Shown in pieces: positions 32,446 through 44,737 of a DNA stretch of 64,000 nucleotides (the stretch's first letter is position 1; every line of letters begins with the position of its first letter). The DNA is from Lotus japonicus. Lineage: Eukaryota; Streptophyta; Magnoliopsida; Fabales; Fabaceae. A program made the position numbers and the translations under genes. The notes under the pieces were generated by a model that saw only the letters and a program-made list of their open reading frames with translations, ran no database searches and was not told the origin of the DNA. The stretch is from assembly GCF_012489685.1 (NCBI RefSeq), contig NC_080043.1, positions 45,151,127 to 45,215,126 on the forward strand. Direction: 5' to 3'.

Positions 32446-33150
32446 TGTAACGCCCCAATTTCTCAACTGAGGAGTCACATTAGTTACCTAACAAAATCTA
32501 AGGACTATTTCGTAATCCTAAGAAAACACAATATATATTTTTTTTCCTTTTCGAAACAGCTGAACATAATTGAATATATAACATAGACTTTATTCAACAA
32601 CCCGTTCCCGACATAATAATAATAGTGTCTTACATCATCATGAACATGTTTCCAAAATAAGTACGCTCACTTAGACAAGTGGCGAATATAAGGTTTAAAC
32701 AACAGAGTTTTCAGAAGGAAAAAGAAACTCACACATAGACCACCAAAAAGGGAGAAGCAACTGCTTCATCCACCTCTACTCGACCGCCCACGATCACGGT
32801 CTCCAACTCGAACAGCTAAGCTTCAGCGGAAGGCTCTTCATCGCCTAATAGCGTTAAGCGCCCAAACAACAAATAGAAAATAGAAAGGGTTAACTCCATG
32901 CAATTACCATGTATGAAAGAGAAAATCATGTCATTCAAATTTAATTACCTATCATGGTAAACAAACTAGCAACATAACTAAACTCGTATATCAACAACTT
33001 AACATATAACCTCAAATCAGATATCAAAAACCTCAACAATATAACATCAATTCAGATATCAACAACCTCAACAATATAATGTCAATTCAGATATCGACAA
33101 CCTCAACAATACAGCATCAAAATCAGATATCAACAATATCAATCAAACCA

Positions 33151-33417
33151 TAACGTCTCGCAAGACGGGACAACCAGGCAAACACAATCACCTGACAGCC
33201 ACTTATACGTCACACAAGACGGGACAACCAGGCGAACACAATCACCTGACAACCACTTATACGTCACACAAGACGGGACAACCAGGCGAACACAATCACC
33301 TGACAACCACTTATACGTCACACAAGACGGGACAACCAGGCGAACACAATCACCTGACAGCCACTTATACGTCACACAAGACGGGACAACCAGGCGAACA
33401 CAATCACCTGATCGCCT
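33151..33417 (-). repeat. Minisatellite in C LTR, 54-bp period, five copies
   Basis: Units carry ACACAAGACGGGACAACCAG and CACAATCACCTGACA with very few differences. The array is continuous, without unique spacers. It is homologous to the array at 19869-20085. Confidence 0.93.
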
Positions 33418-34818
33418 CTTAGGCTTAGGCCCTATATGCCAAGCCAGTCAACAACAATGCCAAAACCAGTTATTAATTCGGAGTAACCACATGTTATTCC
33501 TATTATCAACGAACATAAATCAATTCAATTGCATACCAACTCAGTTCAATGACAGAAACCAGTAAACGGCCGAAGCCTCTCAGAAAACGGAGACACACGT
33601 CTCAATAAGTTTACTCGGCCAAAGCCTTCAGAAACATTTGGCACAAGCCTCAGAAACAGTCAATATAAGCAAGCATACAACATTGCAAGCATAATAATCA
33701 TAATCCAATGCCAATCAATATAAACATCTTCATCTCAAACGCATGCAGTGCGATAAAAGCAGGCAAGACTCAAAGACACGCTAAAACTGAGTTACCCTTA
33801 CGATAAAAGCAGGCAAGACTCGAAGACACTCTAAAACCGAGTTACCCTTACCTTCGTGAGTAGAAGTTGGGCATGGAAGTTGTGAACCTAGAACAAGGAA
33901 ACACAATCATCAACACAAGCCCTACTAGAAGTAACACTATCTAATAACGCTAATCGAAACCGGAAAGAAAGCTTTTAAAGCTTCAGAGTTCCTTTTAAGG
34001 CACGAATTGACAACAGAACTTCGTTCGCTAAAACGAGCATAACTCGAGCTACAGAACTCGGAATGACACGAAACCAGCGCCAAAATTTCGACAATCAAAA
34101 GAGCTACGCAAATGCTCAGGTCATAGAGACCCAAAAATTAGTTTTGGACACGGTACCCTAAGCAATAGGTTTCGGCCACTATGTAAAATAGGGTTTCCGA
34201 ACTTTTTCTTCGATCTAAATCGATTCCTAGGTATTCTTAGGCGATATCTAGGCCAGGGAAACTCTCAGAAAAATTATCGAATCGAAAACTGTCGCAGGGG
34301 TATTTTGGTCAATATTTTTAGCTCGGAAACACAAAATCAGAATTTCGAAAAACAAATTAGATGGGGTCGATACCAACGACGATTATGACGACTAATCCTA
34401 CTAACGCTAAGCTCAGTCGGGAGTTTTTAATTCAAAAAGCGGAACCTCAGCATAAAAATGGGTTTTTTGAGCAGAATTGAAACTCGGCGGCCTTTCGGCG
34501 ACATTCGGCCAAATGTAATCCGCTAAACATGCTCAGGGGCACGCAGGGAATAAGTTTAGACACTAAAATCAAGTTATTTGGACAGTTTTACAAAAAGCTC
34601 AAAACTTGGAGCACAGAAAGACATAACAAAAAGCGACGGAATTTAAGATCAGAAGAAAGAAATAACATCAGTACCTTGAGGCCTACGCGTAGCAACGAAC
34701 AGAGCAACGATCAGGCAAGAACCGGAAAAAAACTCTTCCTCCTTTCTCCCCCAAGCTCACCCACGGCCAACAAAGAAAATGAAAAGGATGGTGTGATTTT
34801 TTTTGAGTTTTTGAAGTC

Positions 34819-34828
34819 CTATTTATAG
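34819..34828 (-). promoter_or_regulatory. LTR TATA box (family C, reverse copy)
   Basis: Minus strand CTATAAATAG, about 150 bp upstream of the donor-like CTCAAG/GTACTG. Confidence 0.55.
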
Positions 34829-35597
34829 GAAATTGAAAACGTGAGAAAATGATTATTTCGCGATTCCGATTTTTCCTACTGATTCCAACGTATTTTAGAC
34901 ACGATATTCTTCCCGCTGAATCTTCTAATTCTTCAAAGAAATATCAGTATGATTTTTGGTTTTCGAGGCTTGTTTTTTAATGTTTACCGGCTTAAAATGC
35001 ACTTTATGCACTTTATGATTTTGACCTCGGATGCAGAAACTTCCTTCTGAAGAAAGATTTGGAACGTCGATTATAGTGGGCGCACGCGTGTGGAATCTTC
35101 ATCTGAAGCTCCGAATAGAAAAAGTATTCCTCGACCGTTCATTTTAGGGTTCTTGAACTATCAGGGTTTTAGTTTCGGCAAACTTCCGATGATTGGAATC
35201 GGACGTTCGTAGATCCTAGGGTTTCACCTTGAAACGCTTGTTATATAAGGATTAAGAGAAGTTCTAACATTTCTCTGAAGATTTTTGGAATTTATTCCTA
35301 TAGTGTTCCAAGGGTGGAATATTTTTGGAATTAATTCCTATAGTGTTCCAAGGGTGGAAGATCTTTGGAATTAATCTTTTTCTAAGGTTCTTGTCCTAGG
35401 TTTAAGCGAATACTGCTTGCGTCATAAGTTCCGTCGATTCGAATCTTGTCCTTAACCTTCTCGTGAAATATCTTCTCCATACATTTATTCCATTTAATAA
35501 ACGTTTATCCAGCTTCCTTACTTCACGTTTCGTCGAACTTATCCGTGAATCGGAAATTTCACTAATTTATTCTAAGCTTAAAAACTTGGGTCTTACA

Positions 35598-35721
35598 AGA
35601 GACTCAGCTCATTCCTTCTGGAGAATGAGTTTGTAAGGGGTAAACTAGATACAACTCTCTTTTGCAAAACTTACAAAGATGATATCTTAATTGTGCAAAT
35701 TTATGTTGATGATATTATATT
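35598..35721 (+). pseudogene. Sirevirus pol part 3 (reverse transcriptase catalytic box)
   Basis: A 124-bp piece of reverse transcriptase between two insertions, ending just after the YVDD box (TATGTTGATGAT at about 35703-35714). The MULE at 35722 follows. Confidence 0.9.
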
Positions 35722-37033
35722 GGCTTAATTGCACTTTTTATCCCTGATGTATTATGTATGTGCGATTTGGATCCCTGAATTTTAAAACGAGCAATTTGAA
35801 TCCTTAAATTATTTTTTCGTGCCAATTAGGACCCTCCGTCAATTGACCGTCAAATTCAAAACGGAAATTGGTGAGTTGGCACATCTATTATTATTATTAC
35901 CACTTAAGCACTAATTTTCCTTTTTTCTTTACCATAGCACCTTCTTCCATTCCCATCCCTCTTCATCTTTAATCCCCATCAAAACATAACGAACCGACCC
36001 CAAACATAAAAACAATTTCCCAGAAGTTAAGAGAAAAAATGCTTAAACCATTTTCTTCTTCATCATTGGTGAAACTATTTGCTGTATTCTTGATAGAATT
36101 GCCAACAAAATTTTGAGCTCTTTTTTCTTGAATCAAATTTCCTTGTAGTTTCATCTGATCTATCATAATCCAAATCCTCCAACATTAACTCCTTTCCCCC
36201 AAAAATAAAAAATAAAAATCCCAGAAAATTGATTATGTACAACACTTTCACAGTTCCTGCACCTACGCACCACATACTCAATCAAACACACAAGAATCAA
36301 AAAATAAATTTTCAAATTAATAACAAAAAGAACCCATATACAGATAAAAAACACAAGAATCAAAAACTGAATATTCAGATGAAATCTCTAGATCTTCCAT
36401 TTACAGATCTCCAAATCAAAAAATAAACAGATCCGGTGCACGGTGACTGCGAACACGATCTGCGACAGCCCTCGCCGGATCTCCTCAAACGACCGCGTAC
36501 AACACAAGACCCTAATGGATCGGAGAGGAGAGAGGTGAGACTGGAATGAGAGAGGGAGAATCCATGGTGGTTGTAGTGAAGGTAGACCGAGGGAAGAGAG
36601 AGTAGTGGTCTGTGTTCTTTGGAGTTGTGCTTTGGGTTTTGTTGCTGGAGAAAGGTAGCTGATAGAGTGGCGGTTTGGGTGGATCATGTTAAAGAGAGGG
36701 GCTGGGGAAGAAGATGAAGAGAGAGGGGATGGGGATTCCAGATTTTTTTTTTTAGGTTTAGATTCCAGATCTTTTTTTAGTATGAATTAATTTAATTTAA
36801 TTTTTCATTAAGTGAGTTGACAGTCCCAGTGGCATTCCAGTGGCGAAAGTGTCAAAGCCACATCATTAAATGGCGCCACATATGCAAACTCCGTTATTAA
36901 TTGGACGGTCAATTGACGGAGGGATCTGATTGGCACAAAAGAATTATTTAAGGACCCAAATTGCTCGTTTTAAAAATGAGGGACCCAAATCGCACATACA
37001 TGATACATCAGGGATGAAAAGTGCAATTAAGCC
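35722..37033. mobile_element. Non-autonomous Mutator-like element (1312 bp), TSD TATTATATT
   Basis: Perfect 9-bp direct duplications (35713-35721, 37034-37042) flank long terminal inverted repeats that start GGCTTAATTGCACTTTT and pair over roughly 125-150 bp. A 9-bp duplication with long inverted ends is the hallmark of Mutator-like elements. No transposase is encoded. The interior (about 35900-36780) is unlike the neighbouring retroelements and includes a GC-richer 36420-36700 part that may be captured gene sequence. Confidence 0.9.
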
Positions 37034-37970
37034 TATTATATTTGGTTCTGATAATCAATCTCTATGTAAAGAATTTTCTGAGATGATGCAGGCTGAATTT
37101 GAGATGAGTATGATGGGAAAACTTAAGTACTTTCTGGGAATACAAGTTGATCAAACACCAGAAGGAACATATATCCATCAGAGCAAATACACTAAAGAAC
37201 TTCTGAAGAAGTTCAATATGCTGGAATCTACAATTGCCAAGACTCCAATGCATCCTACATGCATCCTGGAGAAAGAAGATACAAGTGGTAAAGTTTGTCA
37301 GAAGCTCTATCGTGGTATGATAGGATCACTGCTATACTCAACTGCATCTAGGCCAGATATATTGTTTAGTGTTCATTTATGTGCTTGTTTCCAATCAGAT
37401 CCGAGGGAAACCCACTTAACTGTTGTTAAGAGGATCCTAAGATATCTGAAAGGTACCACTAACCTTGGCTTGATGTATAAGAAAACATCAGAGTATAAGC
37501 TTTCAGGTTATTGTGATGCTGATTATGCTGGAGATAGAACAGAGAGAAAAAGCACTTCTTGAAATTGTCAATTTCTGGGAAGCAACTTAGTCTCATGGGC
37601 AAGCAAGAGGCAATCAACCATTGCACTATCTACTGCAGAGGAAAAATATATCTCAGCAGCAATATGCAGCACTCAGATGCTCTGGATGAAACATCTGCTG
37701 GAGGATTATCAAATCCTTGAGAGCAATATCCCAATCTATTGTGATAACACTGCTGCAATTTCATTGAGTAAGAATCCTATCTTACACTCAAGGGCAAAGC
37801 ACATTGAGGTAAAGTATCATTTTATTCGAGATTATGTACAGAAGGGCGTACTTCTTCTGAAGTTTGTTGATACTGACCATCAATGGGCAGATATCTTTAC
37901 AAAGCCCTTAGCAGAGGATAGATTTAATTTCATTCTGAAAAATCTGAATATGGTCTTTTGTCCAGCATGA
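37034..37970 (+). pseudogene. Sirevirus pol part 4 (reverse transcriptase C-terminus, RNase H)
   Basis: Continues from the YVDD box through LKYFLGIQVDQTPEGTYIH, SLLYSTASRPDILFSV, LKGTTNLGLMYKK, and RNase H CDADYAGDRTERKSTS, CDNTAAISLSKNP and HIEVKYHFIRD to the stop at 37968-37970. One in-frame TGA (37560-37562) replaces the GGA codon of copy 2, and the RNase H motif STAEEKYIS has Lys where copy 2 has the acidic AEAEY. Confidence 0.9.
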
Positions 37971-38215
37971 AGATGGATCAGAACCTCTAACTATGATGCT
38001 TCTTTATCAAAAGATGTTTAGTTCAGAAGGTAACTCTATCAGAGTTTAAGTACCCATTGGTGCTGACTCTGAAGCTGAGACAGTAAACGTTTGTCAGTAA
38101 TTATGATACATAGTTCCTTGTGCCCGTGCTGACAGTCTGTCGTAATGAGTGTTGATGTGCTTCTCTCCTTCCTGTGATATGTGTATTAACTGTTGCTATG
38201 ATGTCTTTAATTTTT

Positions 38216-38254
38216 AACCGTTGATTTTACTTTGCTTTTTGATCAACAACGGTT
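38216..38254 (+). other. Conserved hairpin in the pol-env spacer (copy 3)
   Basis: AACCGTTGAT pairs with ATCAACAACGGTT about 15 nt later, as at 55382-55421 in copy 2. Confidence 0.5.
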
Positions 38255-39649
38255 ATTTTCAGAAACCCACTATACACACCCGTTCTCCTTCACTTACGGA
38301 TTTACTGTAACACCCCGATTTCCGGGTGACACTTTAGTAACCAAAAATAAACTTTACGCGGAAAAACAGGTAATTTTTTTTCCGCTTGATTCCTTTAAAT
38401 GAAAACGATAGAAATTAAAGACATAACCCAGCAACTAAACTAACCGACGTACAACAAATATAAATATGTACAGCCTCAGCTGCACTCCCACGTCACACGC
38501 ACTCGCAGTGACTCCAAGGTAGTGTGCCCGTAGGAAAATATATACAGAACCAGAATCGTGAGTGAGAAAGTTATAAGTACAATCCACTAAGAGAAAGTCT
38601 GTAAGACCCAAGTTTTTTAAGCTTAGGATCAGTGGAAGAGATTTCCCTTTACGATTAGGGTTGATGTATTGTGAAGGGAAACCTGAACTAGAGTTTACCA
38701 AATGAAATAAATTTATGAAGGAGAAAGTTAAGGAAAAGTCAAAGGATTACATCATGATCGATAAAAGTTATAGCACGATCGTTATACGCTTAAACCTAGG
38801 TCAGAAACCCTAGTATATAGCTGATTTTCACTTTTAGGCACGACGGAAGTTAATTCCAAAAATCTTCAGAGAAATGTTAGAACTTCTCTTTTTCCATATA
38901 TCACAATCGTTTCGAGGCGAAACTCTAGGATCTACGAACGTCCGATTCCAATCATCGGAAGTTTGCCGAAACCGAATCCCTGGTATTTCAAAACCCAAGA
39001 ATTTCTCGACAATGAAGACTTTATCTATTCAGAGCTTCAAATGGATATTCTACACGCGTACACCCATTTCTCTTGATGATTTCAATCTTTCTTCAGAAGG
39101 AAGTTTTCCATTCCGACATTCGATGCAAAAAGCAACTTATCGGGTAAAATAGTTTTACACCGACTTTGCACCGACTTTGCATTAGTTGCAAAAAATACAA
39201 GGAGACATCTTCTTAGCTTAGGAATTCCTTTGCCAACTATCGCCTTAGCTTAGTGCTAGTAGGATTAGCTGTCATAAACGCCGTTGGTGACGTCCCTGCA
39301 AAATTTTATTTTTGGGATTTCAGTTTTGAAAATCCTAAGTTAAAAATCATGACCAAAATACCCCTGCGACAGTTTTGATCCGATAATTTTTCCGAGTTCA
39401 GAATACCCTTAGTTACGGCTTATGAAAGCATAGGAACCAAGTTTGATCGAAGAAAAATCGAGCCCCACAATTACCAAAAGTGGCCGAGCCCTATAGGGGA
39501 GGAGGAGGAAAATTTCCTTTTCCGAAAACTTGTCTTTCGCGCTAGATTATCGTACCTTAGAGTATAGATTACTTCGAGTAACCTTAGTAAGTATCGATAA
39601 CTTAGTTTTCGATAGATTCTGATAGTGTTTCTGTGGTTTTTCTCTAAAG

Positions 39650-39727
39650 GTGATTTTGAGGAATTCCCAGAGGAGCAAGCCTTTGATTGTGAACAAGTGT
39701 TAGGAGATCGTCCTGGAGAATCTACAG
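39650..39727 (+). other. 78-nt exon-like block in solo A LTR
   Basis: TTTTTCTCTAAAG before, GTGAGGGCTTCTCACTG after. The carried-over frame is open and has the FDCEQ motif. Confidence 0.45.
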
Positions 39728-40436
39728 GTGAGGGCTTCTCACTGAATCTCTAGTTAATGCTTAGGGTCGATGTTTCGACATTGTTTACTGTTTATGCACT
39801 GGAATTGTGTGTGATTGGAAAATGTTTTCTGAGGCTTCGGCTGACAATGTAGATGATGCATCTACTGAATGTTTTTGATGAGTGAATGACATGCTAAGTG
39901 CTAATTAGGTAATTTAGGATGTGTGGTGCATGCCTTATATGCTAGGTGCTATGTGGTTATTGCTTAAGATATTGACATATGACATGTTGATTGATTATGA
40001 TGAGTTAATTCTGCTTTTACACTATAATCTGAGTTTCTGAACGGTGAGAAAAGCGGGCAGGTCATGCCGATTTTATTTTGAGAGTTTTGAGAAAGTTTGA
40101 TAGGACGAACGAGGTTCGGGCCTTAATTTTGTTTAGTGGATCGAGACCTCCTCTGGAAGCGACTTGGGATTGGGAGATCCTGCAAATGTATAAGACTTGC
40201 GATAAGACAAAAGGGAATCTATTTTATAAAGAAAATTCATAAGACCTTAAATAACCTCAAAATCTTTAAGTAATGATAACAACCTCGAAGGAAGGCATTG
40301 GAAGTCAAATCATAGTTTTGGAAAAGCGAGGAGTGTCGTCGGATCCAAGTGTTGAGGAGTTTGGTAAGTTCTGAGTATGTTGGTACTCTTTCGCTCGTTG
40401 AGCAGTTTGATAGCCATCCAAGGGATGAGCCGAGAA

Positions 40437-40572
40437 GCTTCACTGAGGCGTGAGACCTTGTGAATGCGGGATACTCCACTGAGGCGTGAGACCTTGTGGA
40501 AAGCATGGAACTCCACTGAGGCGTGAGACCTTGTGAGAGCATGAAACTTCACTGAAGCGTGAGACTTCGTGA
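40437..40572 (+). repeat. Tandem 'CTGAGGCGTGAGACC' repeats
   Basis: Four copies of a roughly 31-34-bp unit around CCACTGAGGCGTGAGACCTT. Confidence 0.85.
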
Positions 40573-40920
40573 GAGCATTGGTGACCCGAAGAGTCATCGT
40601 GAGTGGTTGCACCCATGCATATACGCGATGAAGTGCCAAGCAGAGTACTTCGGTATAGCAGGAAGTAACGATCAGCCATGCAGAGTTGGATCGGTCCTGA
40701 CTATACCTGGCACAACAGGAGGTAACGATCATCCATGTAGAGTTGTATCGTGCCTGTTGATGTTCGGCATAGTAAGCAGAAATGGTCAAACCATGTAGAG
40801 TTTGTACCGTCTTGACTATAGCCAAAGGTGATAAGCGACGCCCGAGCAGAAATGGTTAAACACGAGGCTAGTGTTACGACCGTCTCGAGGTGCCCAGCCT
40901 ATAAGTGGCAATACCTTTGG

Positions 40921-41120
40921 TTTGTTCCGTCGCCAAGCAGAGTGACGTTGTTGTTTTGTTCCGTCGCCAAGCAGAGTGACGTTGTTGTTTTGTTCCGTCG
41001 CCAAGCAGAGTGACGTTGTTGTTTTGTTCCGTCGCCAAGCAGAGTGACGTTGTTGTTTTGTTCCGTCGCCAAGCAGAGTGACGTTGTCGGTTTGTTCCGT
41101 CGCCAAGCAGAGTGACGTTA
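40921..41120 (+). repeat. Minisatellite, 34-bp period, six copies
   Basis: Unit TTTGTTCCGTCGCCAAGCAG plus AGTGACGTTGTTGT, almost perfectly repeated from 40921. It is absent from the other A LTRs, so this is a copy-specific expansion. Confidence 0.95.
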
Positions 41121-41528
41121 TTCGGGTCTTATGCTGATCTGACTACATGATGATGTTGGAGTAAGAGGCATCACGGGCCGAAATGGTCCCACCGTGGCTG
41201 GTGTTAGGACTGATCCGATGATGTCCATCCGTTCCGGATTGCATATTGGTTGACTGGGTTAACCTGCATATCATTTCATGCAACATGCATACTGACATAG
41301 TTGATGAGTGTGTTTGATACTTGTTAGTTCTACTTGATGCATGTTAACTGTGATTTACAGTCGTTATATTCTTTGTGGAAATATGCAACCCTAGGATGTT
41401 ATCCCTAGTTATAAGCCTAAGTGGCTATTATCTTATTTATATTTATTGGTGCTATTATTTACATAATTCTTTGGAGTTGACCCTCGCGTCTTCTGTGTGT
41501 GCTTTGGCGAACAAACGCCCTTTGTCAG

Positions 41529-41690
41529 ATGTCTTTGGCGGGCTGATTCATGATGGTTCATCCTTCGGGAGGAACTAGGGTTGAGATGCGGGAACTGGAG
41601 CGTATCGCGGTAGCGAGAGGAGGACGGATGGTGTACATAGACTAGGTCGTTCTGGATTCAGATTCGGGCAACGCTCATGCTAGCATGTAG
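41529..41690 (+). pseudogene. LTR-borne ORF, short form, with stops
   Basis: Same 162-nt length and same internal 318-nt deletion as at 6140-6301 and 61859-62020, with an early TGA (MSLAG then stop) and a TAG further on. Confidence 0.5.
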
Positions 41691-42271
41691 GTTTTAGTAC
41701 TGGTGTGAGCTCCTCGAGATGGGATTAGTGTAGGAGTAGAGTCTTAGCTCTGAACATCATTTGTTTTCTTTGGGGACAGGGTAGTTTCCCACCTATAGCT
41801 TTTTGTGTGGTTCTTTACGAGAATCACAGAGAGTTGGTTGGACTTAGGAGGTCTTGCTTCAGGCCGATGGGCCAGCTTATTCTCAGTTTTGAGGGATGGT
41901 GTTGCGGACACTTGACCTTTCTTGTGGATTGTACCTTTTGCCTTCGGGCGTTACACTTTTCTTTCCGTCACTGGAGGTTTACTCGTGACGAGGTTACTAC
42001 TACAGCGGGGGCTGTTTATATATTGTATATTAGTTCTGATTATTGTTATTGTTGGGTTTTATTTAATTCAGTCTTGTCTTAGTTATTATTAAAAAAAAAA
42101 ATATCTACGTTTTTCCGCATTAAGTTTATTTTGGTTACTAAAGTGACGCCACCGAAATCGGGGTGTTACAAAGTCGGCCTCAAAATGGCCTAAGCAAAGA
42201 CCCCTACAGTCCGACTGACTCACTGTGATCACTCAATAAGAGAACCACACGAAAAGTCATGCATCGGGAAC

Positions 42272-42517
42272 CTACCCTGTCCCAAAAGTAAAGCGAATCA
42301 GAGCTCTACACAAAATATGACGCCTGCCTAAACCTACCCTCCCATAACTGCTCACATAACCGAGTCCACAGCTAACTGAAGACGGCAAGTTGAAGCTCAG
42401 CTCCATGCGTCGTAGAACTCCCTCCGTCAGACGTCCACGCTCGTCAGTACGGTCCTCCAACTCAAACCTGATCCTCCCCGAGGGAGAGACCATCGAGAAC
42501 CAGTCGGCCATCGACAT
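42272..42517 (-). pseudogene. LTR-borne ORF in family B, truncated (81 codons)
   Basis: Minus-strand ATG (42517-42515) directly follows GCTGCCAG. It begins MSMADWFSMVSPSG and retains GVLRRMELSFNLPSSVSCG, then diverges to an unrelated end. The central WVVDP/SGRIMED part seen in A and A' is missing. It shows that the conserved domain is not limited to one LTR family. Confidence 0.45.
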
Positions 42518-42754
42518 CTGGCAGCATGCCGACCGCCCAAACACAAACATGAAACCAAAGCCAAGGCGCTAGGGTCAACTCACGGAATAAAGTAGATATA
42601 CACTCAACATGTGATATGGGGTATAGATATATATGTTGTTATATAAACATATAGATAATCCTAGCATGTTATGGCTCTAACAATGCTTCAATAAATCAAA
42701 TAGCAAACAATCCCAGTCAGAATGAATGTATGCGTGAAATGCAATCAATATGAT

Positions 42755-42966
42755 CCGGATGGTGACGCGTTCCCGTTCGCCACAAGTGAAGCATTCCCGT
42801 TCTTCACTATGGATGAACCATTCCCGTTATTCATCCTTGGTGAACCATTCCCGTTATTCACCGTATGATGAACCATTCCCGTTATTCATCATTAATGCAT
42901 TGGTGAACCATTCCCGTTATTCACCAAAAGATGCACAGGTGAACCATTCCCGTTATTCACCCGATT
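42755..42966 (-). repeat. Minisatellite in B LTR (CATTCCCGTTATTCA units)
   Basis: Seven units of GAACCATTCCCGTTATTCAC-like sequence, spaced 20-40 bp, between the 48-nt block and the LTR ORF start on the minus strand. Confidence 0.85.
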
Positions 42967-43040
42967 GATGCAATATGGTTAGCCAAACATCGAATCGTCC
43001 TCACCACACAAGTGTTTAGCTCAAAACCCAATATCAAAAA

Positions 43041-43286
43041 CCCAAGAGTTAGTGTCGGTCAATACAACACAACTCGGAGTTAGTGTCGGTCAATACAACA
43101 CAACTCCAATAACAAAACCCAAAATCAAAGCCAGAGTCAGTGTCGGTCAATACAACACGACTCGGAGTTAGTGTCGGTCAATACAACACAACTCCAATAA
43201 CCAAACCCAAAATCAAAGCCAGAGTCAGTGTCGGTCAATACAACACGACTCGGAGTTAGTGTCGGTCAATACAACACAACTCAAAC
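43041..43286 (-). repeat. Minisatellite in B LTR (GTGTCGGTCAATACAACAC units)
   Basis: Six copies of AGTGTCGGTCAATACAACAC arranged in a higher-order unit of about 90 bp. Confidence 0.9.
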
Positions 43287-43849
43287 AACAAGAGTACTAG
43301 AGTACTCGGTGACTTTCAATCATCACCATGGATCGCCTCTGTGGCTTTCCCCAATTCGCAAATCCCATAACAAAGTCGACTTTTCCTCGTCTTTCGCAAA
43401 CATTTTCGCATTGAGACTCCCTATGGTTTATTCGTTAATGAAAACGTTTCGAATTGAATTAGTCAAGTTATGAGTTTATTTCTCGAAGTCTAAGTTTCCC
43501 AAAGTCTCTAGTTTTCAAAATCTGTTTCATTCTAAGTTTTTCCAAAAACCCCACCAAAAGCAATTCCCAGGGAAAGTGTAAGTATACAACAAATGGCTAA
43601 GTCTCAAACCCTTGAGTTTGGACTTGCCTAGGGTTGTTCATCCAACCCGAAATATCAAAGATCACCAGTTCAATGATTCCCCACTCCGAAGTCGCGTCAG
43701 AACGCACAATTCAATAACATCACAATATCATAAGTTATGGAAAAACATCATAACATTAATTCATCATCATAATCAATATCAAAGTAAAGCATAAGTCGAA
43801 TTTATAGACGCCTATCATGCAGTCATAGCTAATAGTAAGTTGCCCTAAC

Positions 43850-43897
43850 CTCGAGCTGCTCCAGTCTCGTGGTTAAAACTTCCTTCACACGAATGCT
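43850..43897 (-). other. 48-nt exon-like block in B LTR
   Basis: Minus strand: GGTTTTGCAG before and GTTAGGGCAAC after. With one base carried over it reads EHSCEGSF.., matching EEQDCEGKF.. of A'. Confidence 0.45.
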
Positions 43898-44727
43898 CTG
43901 CAAAACCCAAAGTTCCTTCAACTGAACCTCGGAGAAAACAAAGCAGAATCCAAACAAAATCGATTAGTTCGATCGCAATACAACCCATAAACGGTAGACA
44001 AAGCATTAAAGCTTTAGAATGCAACAATCAGATACGAAAAGACAAGTTTTCGAAAACGAAAAACTCCCCCCCCATTGATATAGCTCTCGGCCATAAGGGA
44101 AAAAGGGCTCCGGCTCTTTTTCTTCGATCAAATCTGTTTACAAGGTATTTTTAGGGTAAAACTAAGGCAAAGAAACTGTCGGAAAAATTTTCGGACGATC
44201 AGATCGAAATACGGCTATTCAGGGGCGTTTTGGTCCAAAATAAAAGCTCAAAACCCCAAAGTTATCAGTTCGGAAAACAAATTTGACAGCAGTGATCCTA
44301 ATGACATCCGTGACAACAAATCCTAAAAGCACGAAGTCAGATTACGACTTTTCGACAATAAAGTTTCGAAATGTGCGACAAAAGAGTTTTGAATCAGTTT
44401 TTCAGATCCTGGACAACTCGATCACAATCGGCGAATACTGACGGAGGTTTCAGGCTCTTGGGCACGTAGGGAAGATAACCCAACAGAGAAATCAGGAAAA
44501 ACGGACAGTTTTACAAAAAGCTCAAAACTTTGAGCACAGAAACGACTAAAGAAACGCAGTAGAAACAGTGATCAGAGGTAAGAATCAAGCTAGTTACCTC
44601 GATACCTTGAAGTAGGAACGAACTGCGCGAAGATCGGTCGAGTTTCGGCAAAAAATTCTTCTCCCTCCCCTCTCCACAACTCACGGCCCCAATAGAGAAG
44701 AAAATGGGAGATATTTTGATTTTTCGA

Positions 44728-44737
44728 CTATTTATAG
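44728..44737 (-). promoter_or_regulatory. LTR TATA box (family B)
   Basis: Minus strand CTATAAATAG, 110-140 bp upstream of the donor-like TCGAG/GTAACT. Confidence 0.6.

Larger units (their letters stand above)
32446..35597 (-). repeat. Solo LTR, family C, reverse orientation (3152 bp), TSD AGAGA
   Basis: On the plus strand it starts TGTAACGCCCCAATTTC and ends TTGGGTCTTACA, with perfect AGAGA duplications (32441-32445, 35598-35602) in Sirevirus reverse transcriptase. On the minus strand it has a TATA box (34819-34828), a donor-like CTCAAG/GTACTG, a 36-nt block (33852-33887) between CTAG and GTAAGGGTAAC, and a minisatellite after it. Upstream of the donor, one frame reads CLIVALFVATRR, close to CPIAAPFVAIRR at the same place in A'. 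Confidence 0.92.
23215..38305 (+). mobile_element. Sirevirus copy 3, 5' LTR to start of the pol-env spacer, with three insertions
   Basis: 5' LTR, tRNA-Met primer site, gag and the whole of pol are present, but pol is split by a solo A' LTR (26792-30891), a solo C LTR (32446-35597) and a MULE (35722-37033). At 38305 the spacer before the envelope-like ORF is interrupted by minus-strand gypsy element B, and the rest should resume beyond 64000. ACTAG (23210-23214) is the expected left target duplication. Confidence 0.92.
38600..42170 (+). repeat. Solo LTR, family A short form (3571 bp), TSD AAGTC
   Basis: Starts TGTAAGACCCAAG and ends CGGGGTGTTACA, with perfect AAGTC duplications (38595-38599, 42171-42175) in the LTR of element B. 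It contains the 78-nt block (39650-39727), two minisatellites and the short LTR ORF (41529-41690). Compared with 13174-17299 it lacks part of the region between the U3 and the first donor, including the TATA box. Confidence 0.95.

Noticed and set aside
33139..33375. 78-codon minus-strand frame with a repeated KWLSGDCVRLVVPSC motif, and a similar frame at 40816-41106
   Set aside because: Both come from minisatellite arrays whose period is a multiple of three or happens to stay open; there is no independent support for coding.
33151..33417. Regular repeats resembling a CRISPR array (also 40921-41120)
   Set aside because: Units repeat in full without unique spacers and lie in plant LTRs; they are minisatellites.
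36388..36687. 99-codon frame inside the MULE as a real gene
   Set aside because: No recognisable domain, start context or second copy; kept only as possible captured sequence.
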